Source of the DNA: a virus
DNA: 64,000 bases
Reading direction: 5' to 3' (one strand)
IMG/VR virus record: IMGVR_UViG_3300044712_002699
Coordinates: 1-64,000 of that record
A program made the translations under genes and the position numbers. The stretch's first letter is position 1. Every line of letters begins with the position of its first letter. Positions 1 through 7,405 of the stretch are shown piece after piece. Under the pieces are notes generated by a model that saw only the letters and a program-made list of their open reading frames with translations, searched no databases and was not told where the DNA came from.

Positions 1-975
1 CTGGGTTCCCTGCGATCCCTGAGCCCCTGTTACTCCTTGAGTTCCCTGAGGTCCAGTAACACCAGCAACTCCTTGAGCACCATCCGCGCCCTGATAACCC
101 TGTGGACCTTCAACGCCTTGTGCCCCAACAGCGCCTTGTGATCCAGTAGCCCCAGCGGCCCCTGGAGTGCCCTGAGGGCCGGTAGGACCTTCAAAGCCAA
201 GCGCTCCAGTATTACCCTGAGAACCCTGGTTTCCGGTTGCCCCCTGAGGACCGGCGTCTCCTTGAGGACCAGCGCTTCCCTGAGCCCCAACAGCGCCTGT
301 TGCTCCTTGAGGACCGGCATCTCCTTGAGAACCCTGTACTCCAGTTGTTCCCTGAGAACCCTGAGCACCCTGGGGTCCGGAGGGTCCAACTGGGCCTCCG
401 CTTGGACCCTGAGGACCAGTAGCGCCAGTCAAGCCTCTAAGACCGGTGGGTCCAGGAAGTCCAATAGAACCGGTTACTCCATCGGCTCCTCTAATTCCCT
501 GCGGACCTATTGGGCCGGTTGGTCCAACAGGACCACCTGAAGGACCGACAGGACCAGTTGGACCCATAGGGCCTCCTGAAGGACCCTGTGCTCCCTGGTG
601 TCCTTGAGGGCCTGCTGAGCCCGTGGCTCCTTGAGGACCGCCAGACGGACCTTGAGGGCCAACGGGTCCGGTGGGGCCTAACAGATAATCGTCAAAGATT
701 TTATCCAAAGCACCCTTAACGTTTGTAACGCTAGGTTGATCCTCTTTCGCATACTCCACTAAAGATGCCTCAGAAGGATACCTAGAAGACGAAGAAATTC
801 CCGTCTCTCCAGTAGTACCGCCGGTAGCCCCCGTTCCAACTATTTTAACTCTACCAGAATAATTAGAAAGAACGTAGCTCTCGTGTTCGGCTGCTATCGT
901 ATCTCCAATTTGGTAAAGTATAGACACGCCACCCTGGTAAAACTTGAGAGGTGTTTCACTAATATAAACAAGCAT
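1..975 (-). CDS. Collagen-like fibre protein, C-terminus off window
   Basis: The reading frame stays open to the left edge, so the C-terminus is missing and at least 325 residues are present. The first ~105 residues are a non-repetitive head domain starting [12 protein letters not shown]. From there to the edge the protein is almost pure Gly-X-Y triplets rich in GPQG, GPTG and GAQG. This is the collagen-triple-helix pattern found in phage tail fibres and head fibres. The ATG at 975 was chosen because GGAGG lies 9 bases upstream; another in-frame ATG at 981 sits too close to that site. It follows a second collagen-like gene on the same strand, so both probably form trimeric surface fibres. Fibre location (tail or head) is inferred and cannot be settled from the sequence. 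Confidence 0.85.
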   Translation of the reverse strand, partial: MLVYISETPLKFYQGGVSILYQIGDTIAAEHESYVLSNYSGRVKIVGTGATGGTTGETGISSSSRYPSEASLVEYAKEDQPSVTNVKGALDKIFDDYLLGPTGPVGPQGPSGGPQGATGSAGPQGHQGAQGPSGGPMGPTGPVGPSGGPVGPTGPIGPQGIRGADGVTGSIGLPGPTGLRGLTGATGPQGPSGGPVGPSGPQGAQGSQGTTGVQGSQGDAGPQGATGAVGAQGSAGPQGDAGPQGATGNQGSQGNTGALGFEGPTGPQGTPGAAGATGSQGAVGAQGVEGPQGYQGADGAQGVAGVTGPQGTQGVTGAQGSQGTQ

Positions 976-1020
976 TATCATTTACCTCCGTTTAGTTTTT
1001 AGCAATTAACAAAACTACCA

Positions 1021-1695
1021 TTAAGCACCTGTCATTCCGATAAGATACTCATTTCCAGATGTATCCATTAAATAGAGGTCACCGCCCTTAACATAGAGCT
1101 GGAAATTGCCAGCGTCTGCGGTAGGACTTGATGCAGTCGGACCCATCTTAAGGATTCCGTCCACCAATGCCGGATCACCTTGAGGCCCCTGAAATCCTTG
1201 GTTTCCTTGAGAACCTTGAGCCCCGGTGTCTCCTTGAGAACCTTGAGCCCCGGTGTCTCCTTGAGAACCTTGAGCCCCGGTGTCTCCTTGTGCCCCATCA
1301 TTTCCCTGTGACCCCTGCGATCCCTGCACACCTGGGGCACCCTGCGATCCCTGGTTTCCAGCAGACCCCTGAACTCCCTGTGGTCCTTGAGGACCTTGAG
1401 GGCCAGTTTCTCCTAAATCTCCCTGTGGTCCTGTAGGGCCAGGTAATGACTCACCAGTACCACCACCGGCCTCACCTTGAGGTCCTTGAGCACCCTGAGG
1501 TCCTTGAGGACCTGGGACTACACCAGATTGATAGTCACCCGCAGTTGGCCCACCCTCAATCTCTTCTATATCAGTCGGATGATTTGTTAACATATAAGGA
1601 ATATCTTCAGCTTCTAAAATATCCCCATAAGCCAAAGTTTTTGGCGCTAGATTTTCAAAATAGAGCGTGTCTGTTCCTATATATCGGTATCCCAT
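1021..1695 (-). CDS. Collagen-like fibre protein
   Basis: A 224-residue protein with three parts: an N-terminal ~70-residue head starting MGYRYIGTDTLYF, a central block of Gly-X-Y triplets (about residues 75-175) dominated by GPQG, GSQG and GAQG, and a ~45-residue C-terminal cap ending with YLIGMTGA. The capped collagen stem is typical of trimeric phage fibre proteins, where the cap could act as a tip or folding domain. The start has AAGGAG upstream. It sits 45 bases upstream of the larger collagen-like gene and is preceded by a TGTCTTTC element 48 bases upstream of the ATG. The central stem contains three exact 27-base repeats, so its length is likely to vary between relatives. The host receptor is unknown. 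Confidence 0.85.
   Translation of the reverse strand: MGYRYIGTDTLYFENLAPKTLAYGDILEAEDIPYMLTNHPTDIEEIEGGPTAGDYQSGVVPGPQGPQGAQGPQGEAGGGTGESLPGPTGPQGDLGETGPQGPQGPQGVQGSAGNQGSQGAPGVQGSQGSQGNDGAQGDTGAQGSQGDTGAQGSQGDTGAQGSQGNQGFQGPQGDPALVDGILKMGPTASSPTADAGNFQLYVKGGDLYLMDTSGNEYLIGMTGA
1204..1284. repeat. Three exact tandem copies of a 27-base unit
   Basis: Positions 1204-1230, 1231-1257 and 1258-1284 are identical and in frame within the collagen-like gene. On the minus strand each codes for three Gly-X-Y triplets (GDT, GAQ, GSQ). Perfect identity at the DNA level, including third positions, indicates recent duplication by slippage or unequal recombination. Confidence 0.95.
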
Positions 1696-1742
1696 GTTTC
1701 ATCTCCTTGACATTCCACAGTTAGAATGAAGAGTCTTTTTGA

Positions 1743-1750
1743 GAAAGACA
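1743..1750 (-). promoter_or_regulatory. TGTCTTTC upstream element, copy A
   Basis: On the minus strand this reads CGTGTCTTTCT, 48 bases before the start of the collagen-like gene. It is one of eight copies found in gaps before minus-strand genes. Here it is also the left arm of a short inverted repeat (GTCTTT and AAAGAC, 1733-1749). A phage-specific promoter is the favoured reading, but an RNA processing site is possible. Confidence 0.5.
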
Positions 1751-1814
1751 CGAACAAGAGACATTTTATTGAGAGGAAAACAACTAGGGCAGGTTCAAAA
1801 TGAAAAGTCAGAGC

Positions 1815-2900
1815 CTAAACAGAGGTAGGATTTAAAATATTCCATTTTCGTTCCAACTTAGGAATATCCAAAGTAGACAAGTCTTGAAGAACCGCTTCAG
1901 CCCTTCTACCCTTGATTCGATACTCCCAAGACTTCTTCCGTTTATAGGGACGAATATTTGCTAGTTTCTCGGAGGGATACCATGCATCGAACAGATTCTT
2001 GATCCAAGACAGGAGCATTTCAGTTCCAGTAATAGAGACATAGAAATAGCCCCTCTTGTCTCTTGAAATAGAACCGTCGCCGTCAATGATACCACAAATA
2101 TAGGCTTTGATAAGAACGTCACCTGAAAGATTTGGAGGTTCTAAGATATGAGACTTCTGAGGAACAACATTAAAATGGGCTTTAAGATCTTCACACCACT
2201 GAGGAACTCCATTGATTTTCAAAGTAGCATAACTTCGTATAATCCCCTTTGTTTTCCGCTGCCGTGAATTAATAGGACCTGTATAGCCTATATCTGTCTT
2301 AAATCTCTCCAAAAGGCATCTATCTTTTTCTTGCAACGTTACTGAGATACACGGTCTGTCCTTGACCACACATCCGTCTGCTGCCAAGAATCCACCCCAA
2401 TAGCAATTAAGGGCATTCAAGTCTCGAAAAAAGAGTTTATTAACTGAATAGCGAGTTCCTGCCGGTAGATATCTCTCAACATTATTTCTTCTGAAATAGT
2501 GCTTTACGCTAGAAGCCGACAGCCCCAGTAGCTTCGCTAAATCCTTGTTGTTTTTATTATCTTTATGCTTCTCTATCAACAAGATATCTTTTTTATTGAT
2601 TCTAGGATACTTAATCTGACAGTTTCTATACACATGAGATGCCACAGTACTTGCCTTACATTCTAAAGACTTTGCCATCTGTTCATAGGTCATGCTCTGA
2701 TAGTGAGTTCTTATGAACTCCCTTTGTTCCTCAGTTAAATCTACAGATGTTCTCTTCTTCAAACCCATCCTAAAAGATTGCTGTTTGACGACAGACGCGC
2801 TTCGCGCTAGAATAACTCCTATTTCTTTAGCAGTCATAATTTGATAATTGTCTTTTATAAACTGCTTCTCTATTTCTGTGAAAAGTCTTACCTTACCCAA
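1815..2900 (-). CDS. LAGLIDADG homing endonuclease, free-standing
   Basis: A 361-residue protein. Two LAGLIDADG-type helices are visible: YWGGFLAADG near residues 167-176 and AYICGIIDGDG near 266-276. Each ends in the acidic residue that binds the catalytic metal, so both active sites look intact. The first ~140 residues hold three repeated helix-turn-helix-like units (about 5-45, 55-95 and 103-140), which probably add DNA-binding specificity. The start is TTG at 2900; no in-frame ATG with a better ribosome site is nearby, and GAGAGG lies about 12 bases upstream. It lies directly downstream of the capsid gene, separated by a strong hairpin. A free-standing homing endonuclease next to a conserved gene usually cleaves relatives that lack it, spreading itself and its flanks. 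The target site is not known. Confidence 0.85.
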   Translation of the reverse strand: MGKVRLFTEIEKQFIKDNYQIMTAKEIGVILARSASVVKQQSFRMGLKKRTSVDLTEEQREFIRTHYQSMTYEQMAKSLECKASTVASHVYRNCQIKYPRINKKDILLIEKHKDNKNNKDLAKLLGLSASSVKHYFRRNNVERYLPAGTRYSVNKLFFRDLNALNCYWGGFLAADGCVVKDRPCISVTLQEKDRCLLERFKTDIGYTGPINSRQRKTKGIIRSYATLKINGVPQWCEDLKAHFNVVPQKSHILEPPNLSGDVLIKAYICGIIDGDGSISRDKRGYFYVSITGTEMLLSWIKNLFDAWYPSEKLANIRPYKRKKSWEYRIKGRRAEAVLQDLSTLDIPKLERKWNILNPTSV

Positions 2901-2934
2901 TTTAAAACAAGCCTCTCATCAAAGTGTTATACCT

Positions 2935-2964
2935 ATAATATACATCATCGCTTAAACTTTGCAA
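2935..2964 (-). promoter_or_regulatory. Possible sigma70-like promoter for the LAGLIDADG gene
   Basis: On the minus strand, TTGCAA (2959-2964) is followed after 18 bases by TATTAT (2935-2940). The gene start is 35 bases further on. The -35 box deviates from consensus, so this is a weak call. Confidence 0.35.
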
Positions 2965-2974
2965 CTAAGAACTG

Positions 2975-3030
2975 AAAAAGCCTACTATTCGATGTTACTT
3001 TACTAACAAACATCTCCTAATAGGCTTTTA
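2975..3030. terminator. Bidirectional terminator hairpin between capsid and endonuclease genes
   Basis: An imperfect inverted repeat pairs AAAAGCCTA and most of the following dozen bases (2975-2996) with the complementary arm at 3009-3029. The stem is flanked by A and T runs on both strands, so after transcription leftwards it ends in GGCTTTTT. It would insulate the endonuclease gene from highly transcribed capsid mRNA. Confidence 0.65.
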
Positions 3031-3070
3031 ATTTAAGGTCTAGGTCGATCTGTAGTAATTGACCCTATAC

Positions 3071-3103
3071 CAATTTTGGCTAGGCCGAAGCCTAGCCAAA
3101 TTG
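3071..3103. terminator. Stable UUCG-loop hairpin just after the capsid gene
   Basis: The arms GGCTAGGC and GCCTAGCC pair perfectly around a TTCG tetraloop on the minus strand, extended by AT pairs to CAA/TTG. It starts 9 bases after the capsid stop codon. C(UUCG)G is an unusually stable RNA loop common in T4-type terminators. There is no T run after it, so mRNA 3'-end protection is as likely as termination. Confidence 0.6.
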
Positions 3104-3111
3104 AAAGTCAA

Positions 3112-4563
3112 TTACGTGATATTGATAGCCGTTGTGAACACAGGGGCAACTACCTTGATACCTGCCGCATGTGCAACACCTCTCGCTCGACGCAGCGCAC
3201 TGTCGATAGCGACGGTGTCTGTGATGAACAGAGGAAGATAAGGAGAATAGACCACAGCGGCCTCAAACCAATTTGTTCCACGATATCCAGCATATATCTT
3301 GTCTGCGGGAATTATGTCCGTGCCCGGGACCTTGACAACGGTAATGGTATCATTCAGGATTCCGTAGACCTGAGGACCCATAGCATTACCAGTGGCAACT
3401 TTCTTGAAACCAGGCTGAGTTGCGATGTGAACCAGACCGGAACCGGCTGCGAGCATATAGTTAACAGTTCCACGACCGGCTGTATCAGCGATCTTCGTAG
3501 AAGCCGCTTCAATAGCATCGATGAAGGACAGTTTGTGCTCGTATGCGGAAGTTCCAGCAGGAGGAGTGTCATTCCAGTCAACTGAAGTCGGGCAGGCAGC
3601 AACGATACTCTTGATCGCGGCAGTTGCTACTTCAGCGTTGATTTCTGACACGAGGTCGGTTGCGACTTCTTCGTCCATCGCACGCCCAAACCTTTTCTGC
3701 AACGCAAACTCGGTAACCATACCCCAGTTACCTTCCAGCATGAATGTACGGGCACGAATTGTGTCGTCCACTGTCTGCCAAGAGACCTTGGGGATGTTGG
3801 TTGCGATTTCGATGTCAGTCTGATAGCTGATGACAACCTTGTCAGTTGTGGCAAGACCGGTGTTGTCAGTAATAGTGATAGCAAGCTCACCGGTATTGTA
3901 GTTAACAGTACCAATCAGGTTGGGGCCATAGATATTGCCCTTACCATCATCGATAGCGGCAATCTTAACAGCGCCTGTGGTAGCGTTGACAACGCTAAGT
4001 TCGAGGGTTCTCATAAGAACCGGCTTGTAGGCAGCGTCAGTAAGCGTCGGGGCGATAGGAACAGTTGTGCTCGCCAAAGTACCCTTCTGCTCTGCTGTAA
4101 TCTGGTTAGAAGCGTAATCCGCACGGTTAGCCCAGTCCCTCTGACCAAACTCAGAAAGAAGAACATCACCAGCATTCACGCCTTGGCGCGCCTGAGCAGC
4201 AACCATCTTCTTATAGAAAATAACGCCAACGAGTTCGTCAATCGGCTGAGTAGAAGCGATAACACTCATAATGCTGGTTGAATAGGCAGCAGAAATGAGG
4301 TCCAATGCAACAGGAAGAACGCGACCCAAGTTGTCCATAACGACGGACTCAGGCATCATCCTGCGCCAGGTCTCGAAATTCTCCAAGCATTTGCCAAGCG
4401 CGTAGGCATCAAACTTGTTGAACTTACGAATGTGCTTGCTGTTGAAAACGGGAACCGCTTCGTCAATCTTCTCGCGGTATACTTCATAAAGTCTCTCGGA
4501 CTGAATAGCAATCCTAGACTCATGAACATCAGGCATATCGAGTTTTGCTACATCTTTACCCAT
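3112..4563 (-). CDS. Major capsid protein (T4 gp23-like)
   Basis: A 483-residue protein, close to the usual length of T4-type major capsid proteins. Recognisable stretches include FALQKRFGRAMDEE in the middle and IYAGYRGTNWFEAAVVYSPY near the C-terminus, matching the gp23 pattern of a GYKG turn followed by a CPYIPL-like strand. It would form the hexamers of the head shell. The N-terminus contains KIDE-AVPV at residues 32-39, a likely (I/L)-x-E cleavage site for the prohead protease, giving removal of about 35 residues during maturation. AAGGAG lies 9 bases before the ATG. It follows the protease-scaffold gene as in T4, with a 250-base leader containing a TGTCTTTC element, in keeping with separate high-level late expression. 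Confidence 0.88.
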   Translation of the reverse strand: MGKDVAKLDMPDVHESRIAIQSERLYEVYREKIDEAVPVFNSKHIRKFNKFDAYALGKCLENFETWRRMMPESVVMDNLGRVLPVALDLISAAYSTSIMSVIASTQPIDELVGVIFYKKMVAAQARQGVNAGDVLLSEFGQRDWANRADYASNQITAEQKGTLASTTVPIAPTLTDAAYKPVLMRTLELSVVNATTGAVKIAAIDDGKGNIYGPNLIGTVNYNTGELAITITDNTGLATTDKVVISYQTDIEIATNIPKVSWQTVDDTIRARTFMLEGNWGMVTEFALQKRFGRAMDEEVATDLVSEINAEVATAAIKSIVAACPTSVDWNDTPPAGTSAYEHKLSFIDAIEAASTKIADTAGRGTVNYMLAAGSGLVHIATQPGFKKVATGNAMGPQVYGILNDTITVVKVPGTDIIPADKIYAGYRGTNWFEAAVVYSPYLPLFITDTVAIDSALRRARGVAHAAGIKVVAPVFTTAINIT

Positions 4564-4724
4564 AATATCTTACTCCTTCTAAGGTTTTTTTCAGTCATCA
4601 CCGGCCCCGCCAACCTTGGAAGTGCAAGAGTTATGGGCCTCTTGTCGGATTATCGCATTAGATGCGATTTAGAATTTCGTTTCAGTCAATGCTCTTGCAG
4701 TGAAGAGCAGTAAATTGCTTTACA

Positions 4725-4732
4725 GAAAGACA
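4725..4732 (-). promoter_or_regulatory. TGTCTTTC upstream element, copy D, before the capsid gene
   Basis: Reads CTGTCTTTCT on the minus strand, 162 bases before the capsid start, followed by GTAAAG. The long transcribed leader that results if this is a promoter would be unusual among the copies. Confidence 0.5.
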
Positions 4733-4747
4733 GTTTGTTGTGAAGAA

Positions 4748-4807
4748 ATACTCAGTATTTACGGGTATAAGAAAATTCCTTAATAATACCTAGTAATTAC
4801 TGAGTAT
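4748..4807. terminator. Inverted repeat after the 176-residue gene
   Basis: Arms at 4748-4762 and 4793-4807 pair over 15 positions with one mismatch (ATACTCAGTA type), enclosing a 30-base loop. It begins 8 bases after the stop codon at 4815. On the minus strand the stem is followed by TTTCTTC, a weak pyrimidine tract. It could end transcription of the scaffold operon ahead of the capsid leader. Confidence 0.45.
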
Positions 4808-4814
4808 CTCCGGT

Positions 4815-5345
4815 TTATCCAATGTACCCGTTGTCGATTATGCGAACGGTTCCATCTTCGTTTTTGATTACTTGGACCTTCTCTTCGGCCCGATAAAGTC
4901 CCTTAAGATTCTCCGGCTCTACGACGAATCCTATAGTGTGATCCTCGAACAACACTCTGGGATACTTTCTGTCTTCTGTAGGCACTGCCTCCAGAATAGT
5001 TGCCACTCTAGGCTCTGTCCTTCCATTGATCTCAATCTTTTGGAAGTCGAAAGTTTCCAGAAGAACACGCTTGTTCTGGATTCTTTTAGCTCTAGTCGGG
5101 TTGCCTTTAACAGCAACCCATACTTCAGAGAGTGGGCGACCAAAAGAGCCGGAATCTTTAACTCCGTTACTCTCGTGGACCCTCAGGACGAGTTTCCCGT
5201 CGTCCAGAGACAGAACGTTGAGGCTATTATCCTCTTCCCATCGAGTAAGTTCGCCGGACAGTACAGGAATCGCATGAGGACCATTGGAATCCAGGTCAAG
5301 TGACTTATCCATTATTTCCAGTAAATCAACTGCGGATTTCCTCAT
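4815..5345 (-). CDS. Unrecognised head-region protein with shared N-terminal leader
   Basis: A 176-residue protein between the scaffold and capsid genes. I do not recognise the family. The start MRKSAVDLLEIMDKS was chosen because GGAGG lies 7 bases before this ATG; the frame is open for 9 codons further upstream without a good ribosome site. The N-terminus belongs to the shared leader group (M-x-x-S-x-x-L-L-E). The rest is rich in predicted beta strands with charged turns and ends in a run of EKVQVIKNEDGTVRIID type, suggesting a compact beta domain. In T4-type phages this position holds head assembly or internal proteins, so a head role is likely. No catalytic motif was seen. Confidence 0.7.
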   Translation of the reverse strand: MRKSAVDLLEIMDKSLDLDSNGPHAIPVLSGELTRWEEDNSLNVLSLDDGKLVLRVHESNGVKDSGSFGRPLSEVWVAVKGNPTRAKRIQNKRVLLETFDFQKIEINGRTEPRVATILEAVPTEDRKYPRVLFEDHTIGFVVEPENLKGLYRAEEKVQVIKNEDGTVRIIDNGYIG

Positions 5346-5375
5346 GTCTTTACCTCCGGTTCCGAAAGTCACGGC

Positions 5376-6260
5376 TTAGCCCAAGCTTTCAGCGATTCTC
5401 TGAACGGTGTTCTTGGGGAGAACTTCGCGATCCTTGGTTGACTCCTCGGTCGGGAACAGGTTAACTTTGTTACGGCTTGCCTCTCTCAGCTTGCTAAGGG
5501 AAGCGCGGAGTTTGTCTTCATCGTCACCAATGGTTTCAACCATGATGCGAACGGTAGACTCAGGAAGACCGAACTCAACTGCCAGGTTGGGGATATCGTT
5601 CTGAAGCTGCTGAGTCTTGTGATACTTCACGAAGTCAACAACTCGGTCAAACGTTTCCTTGATGCTGGTCGGAGTGCCGAGGTCTTTGTAAGCCTTAAGC
5701 TCTTCGATAACTTCCAGTGTCCTCTCATAGGATTCCTGGATCTCATCAACCGTGCCGATCTCTTTGTAGGTCTGGATAATCTTGAAACCGTTTTCGGCTT
5801 TAGCGAACGCCTCAGAAATCTTCTCAGGGGTTCCAAGAGCCTTGTACGCGTTAAGAATATCACTCATCTTAGAAGCCTTAACATAGACTTCCTTGATTTC
5901 CTGAGGGGTTCCCATCTTCTTGTAATCAGCCAATTGCTTCAAAGCCTTCTGAGACTGATCGAAAACGGAGTTAATTTCATCAGGGGTTCCAAGCTCTTCA
6001 TACTGAGCCAACTTAGACTGCGCTGCTGCAATATCTTTCTCAAGATCGCCCAGGTCGTCCACTGATCCCTTTTCCATATATGCCTTCAGCATCACATTCT
6101 GCTCTTTCGCTATATCAAGGGCCTTTGTCAGTTCTTCGGGAGTACCGAGACTAGCATATGCCTCATTAGCGGCCAGGGCTTCTTGCAAAGACTGCTCAAG
6201 ACCTTTCTTTTCTTTGTAAAGGGCTTCCACCATTGCCTTGGTCGTGTCCTTATCTGCCAT
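5376..6260 (-). CDS. Nested in-frame scaffold protein (internal start)
   Basis: The ATG at 6260 is in frame with the protease gene at its residue 216 and is preceded by GGAGG with an 8-base spacer, as good as any start in the window. It would make a 294-residue protein starting MADKDTTKAMV and consisting only of the helical repeat region: LGTPEEL, GSVDDL, LGTPDEI, MGTPQEI, LGTPEKI, IGTVDEI and LGTPTSI mark the units. Nested scaffolds at the 3' end of protease genes are known in other phages (lambda C and Nu3). The expected stoichiometry is many free scaffold copies to few protease-scaffold fusions. Expression of the shorter form is inferred from the ribosome site. Confidence 0.7.
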   Translation of the reverse strand: MADKDTTKAMVEALYKEKKGLEQSLQEALAANEAYASLGTPEELTKALDIAKEQNVMLKAYMEKGSVDDLGDLEKDIAAAQSKLAQYEELGTPDEINSVFDQSQKALKQLADYKKMGTPQEIKEVYVKASKMSDILNAYKALGTPEKISEAFAKAENGFKIIQTYKEIGTVDEIQESYERTLEVIEELKAYKDLGTPTSIKETFDRVVDFVKYHKTQQLQNDIPNLAVEFGLPESTVRIMVETIGDDEDKLRASLSKLREASRNKVNLFPTEESTKDREVLPKNTVQRIAESLG

Positions 6261-6905
6261 TGGATTTACCTCCAGTCGTTCATTAGGTGTTTTTATAGAA
6301 GGTTTCTTATGTAGAACCTCATTCAGACTTCTCACATCTAACGTATGAGTCGGTTGTAGCAACGATTCCACTAGTTGAGGATGGGCATCAACAAATCCGG
6401 GGTCAGGGGTGAAGTCAAAGGTTTGAAGCTGATAGGTTTCAGGATCAACAATTGGAAGACCTGATTCATTAGTTTTCCCTGGGAGAAACCTGCCAGTTGC
6501 GCGGCTAGAAACACACCACTTACTGCCTAGCCTGAGCAATTTGTTCAATATTTGACCTTTAGGGGTGTTAAGAATTAATGCTTCCCCCATACCAACCTTA
6601 GGGTTTTGAGGATCGATCCATAACTTAGTGACAACGTGGCTGTATTCCTCAATCGGCGGCTCTTGCTGCGGGTGAAATACGGTGCCGTACATCGTAAGGT
6701 CACTTAACCTCTGCTGTACTGGCTCGTGGCCCAATGCCTTTTCCCACAACTCCGGCGGATAATACCTTTGATTTCGGCTCGTGCCTCCTGGGAAAAAGAA
6801 TGGGCCTCTCACTTTAGCGAGAACCACATCATTATCCACAGCAGGTCCGGCTTCCTCAAGGCTTAGAGCCATTGGTCCGCCAGTGTCATAAAGTTTTTCA
6901 GCCAT
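5376..6905 (-). CDS. Prohead protease fused to internal scaffold
   Basis: A 509-residue two-part protein. Residues ~25-150 match T4 gp21-type prohead serine proteases: a SRNQRYYPPELW stretch, the histidine in YGTVFHP and the serine in CVSSRATG, with the sheet-forming GMGEALILNTPKGQ between them. Residues ~216-509 are long charged helices made of about seven ~31-residue repeats marked by YKxLGTPEEI, as expected of a core scaffold. The protease would process scaffold, capsid and internal proteins once the prohead is complete. LSLEE-AGPAV at residues 14-23 could be its own processing site. A strong internal ribosome site begins a scaffold-only product. It lies upstream of the capsid gene, as genes 21, 22 and 23 do in T4, but with 21 and 22 fused. 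Confidence 0.85.
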   Translation of the reverse strand: MAEKLYDTGGPMALSLEEAGPAVDNDVVLAKVRGPFFFPGGTSRNQRYYPPELWEKALGHEPVQQRLSDLTMYGTVFHPQQEPPIEEYSHVVTKLWIDPQNPKVGMGEALILNTPKGQILNKLLRLGSKWCVSSRATGRFLPGKTNESGLPIVDPETYQLQTFDFTPDPGFVDAHPQLVESLLQPTHTLDVRSLNEVLHKKPSIKTPNERLEVNPMADKDTTKAMVEALYKEKKGLEQSLQEALAANEAYASLGTPEELTKALDIAKEQNVMLKAYMEKGSVDDLGDLEKDIAAAQSKLAQYEELGTPDEINSVFDQSQKALKQLADYKKMGTPQEIKEVYVKASKMSDILNAYKALGTPEKISEAFAKAENGFKIIQTYKEIGTVDEIQESYERTLEVIEELKAYKDLGTPTSIKETFDRVVDFVKYHKTQQLQNDIPNLAVEFGLPESTVRIMVETIGDDEDKLRASLSKLREASRNKVNLFPTEESTKDREVLPKNTVQRIAESLG

Positions 6906-6944
6906 TGCCTATCTCCTGTTACGTCAGCCCAAAACTCCTGGGGA

Positions 6945-7250
6945 CTAGACGCGATCAGTATCTACCAACGAAAGTCGGTAGCCGTACTTTTCGAAAATCT
7001 TGTCTTCCAGTTTCTCGAGTATTTTGGAGCTGCCGACCAGATCAACGAGGCCAGAAACTTCAGACTTAGCGCGCAAACCCTTAATCTTAACGTCGAAAGC
7101 CCGCTGGTCTGTCTCGTTAATGTCTAGGCCGTCCCACCTGGCATAAGGTCCTAAGAATTCCTCCACAAACTGCTCAACAAAAGTCAGTTCATGGTCATCA
7201 AAGGCTTTTATGCTCTCGTTGACAGCTCTTAGTACGGTGCTTGCCTTCAT
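6945..7250 (-). CDS. Small protein with shared N-terminal leader
   Basis: A 101-residue protein, family not recognised. It starts MKASTVLRAVNESIKAF, with GAGGAG 6 bases before the ATG; a TTG two codons earlier has no better site. The N-terminal helix belongs to the shared leader group, with VNE-S as a possible protease site at residues 10-13. The rest is charged and mostly helical, ending in LEDKIFEKYGYRLSLVD. It lies 39 bases upstream of the protease-scaffold gene and is preceded by a TGTCTTTC-type element. It may be an internal head or core protein. Confidence 0.65.
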   Translation of the reverse strand: MKASTVLRAVNESIKAFDDHELTFVEQFVEEFLGPYARWDGLDINETDQRAFDVKIKGLRAKSEVSGLVDLVGSSKILEKLEDKIFEKYGYRLSLVDTDRV

Positions 7251-7311
7251 TGACAACTCCTCTGTTTTCCTAACGGAAATACTTTCAGATATTGTTCCGC
7301 CTACTTGATAA

Positions 7312-7319
7312 GAAAGACG
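7312..7319 (-). promoter_or_regulatory. CGTCTTTC upstream element, copy C
   Basis: Reads CCGTCTTTCTTATC on the minus strand, 62 bases before the start of the 101-residue gene that heads the protease-scaffold cluster. The 149-base gap that holds it also contains an interrupted palindrome (TCCTAAGTTAGGA) about 30 bases upstream, a possible regulator site. Confidence 0.45.
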
Positions 7320-7405
7320 GATTATCGCTTGTAAATATGTCTTCCAATTATTCCTAAGTTAGGATTATAAGAGATAAGAAGAAAACTAGCAGGGATTCTA
7401 GTGGG

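Noticed and set aside
1204-1284. Short direct repeats as a possible CRISPR array
   Set aside because: The units are 27 bases with no spacers between them and code for in-frame collagen triplets.
1167-1436. Plus-strand open frame opposite the collagen-like gene
   Set aside because: It mirrors the Gly-X-Y repeats in another frame, is rich in Leu, Pro and Glu, and has no ribosome site.
3076-3585. Plus-strand frame opposite the capsid gene
   Set aside because: Antisense to a clearly recognised protein; no ribosome site or family match.
4564-4814. tRNA or small gene in the gap before the capsid gene
   Set aside because: No cloverleaf or coding frame with a ribosome site; only the inverted repeat and a TGTCTTTC element were found.
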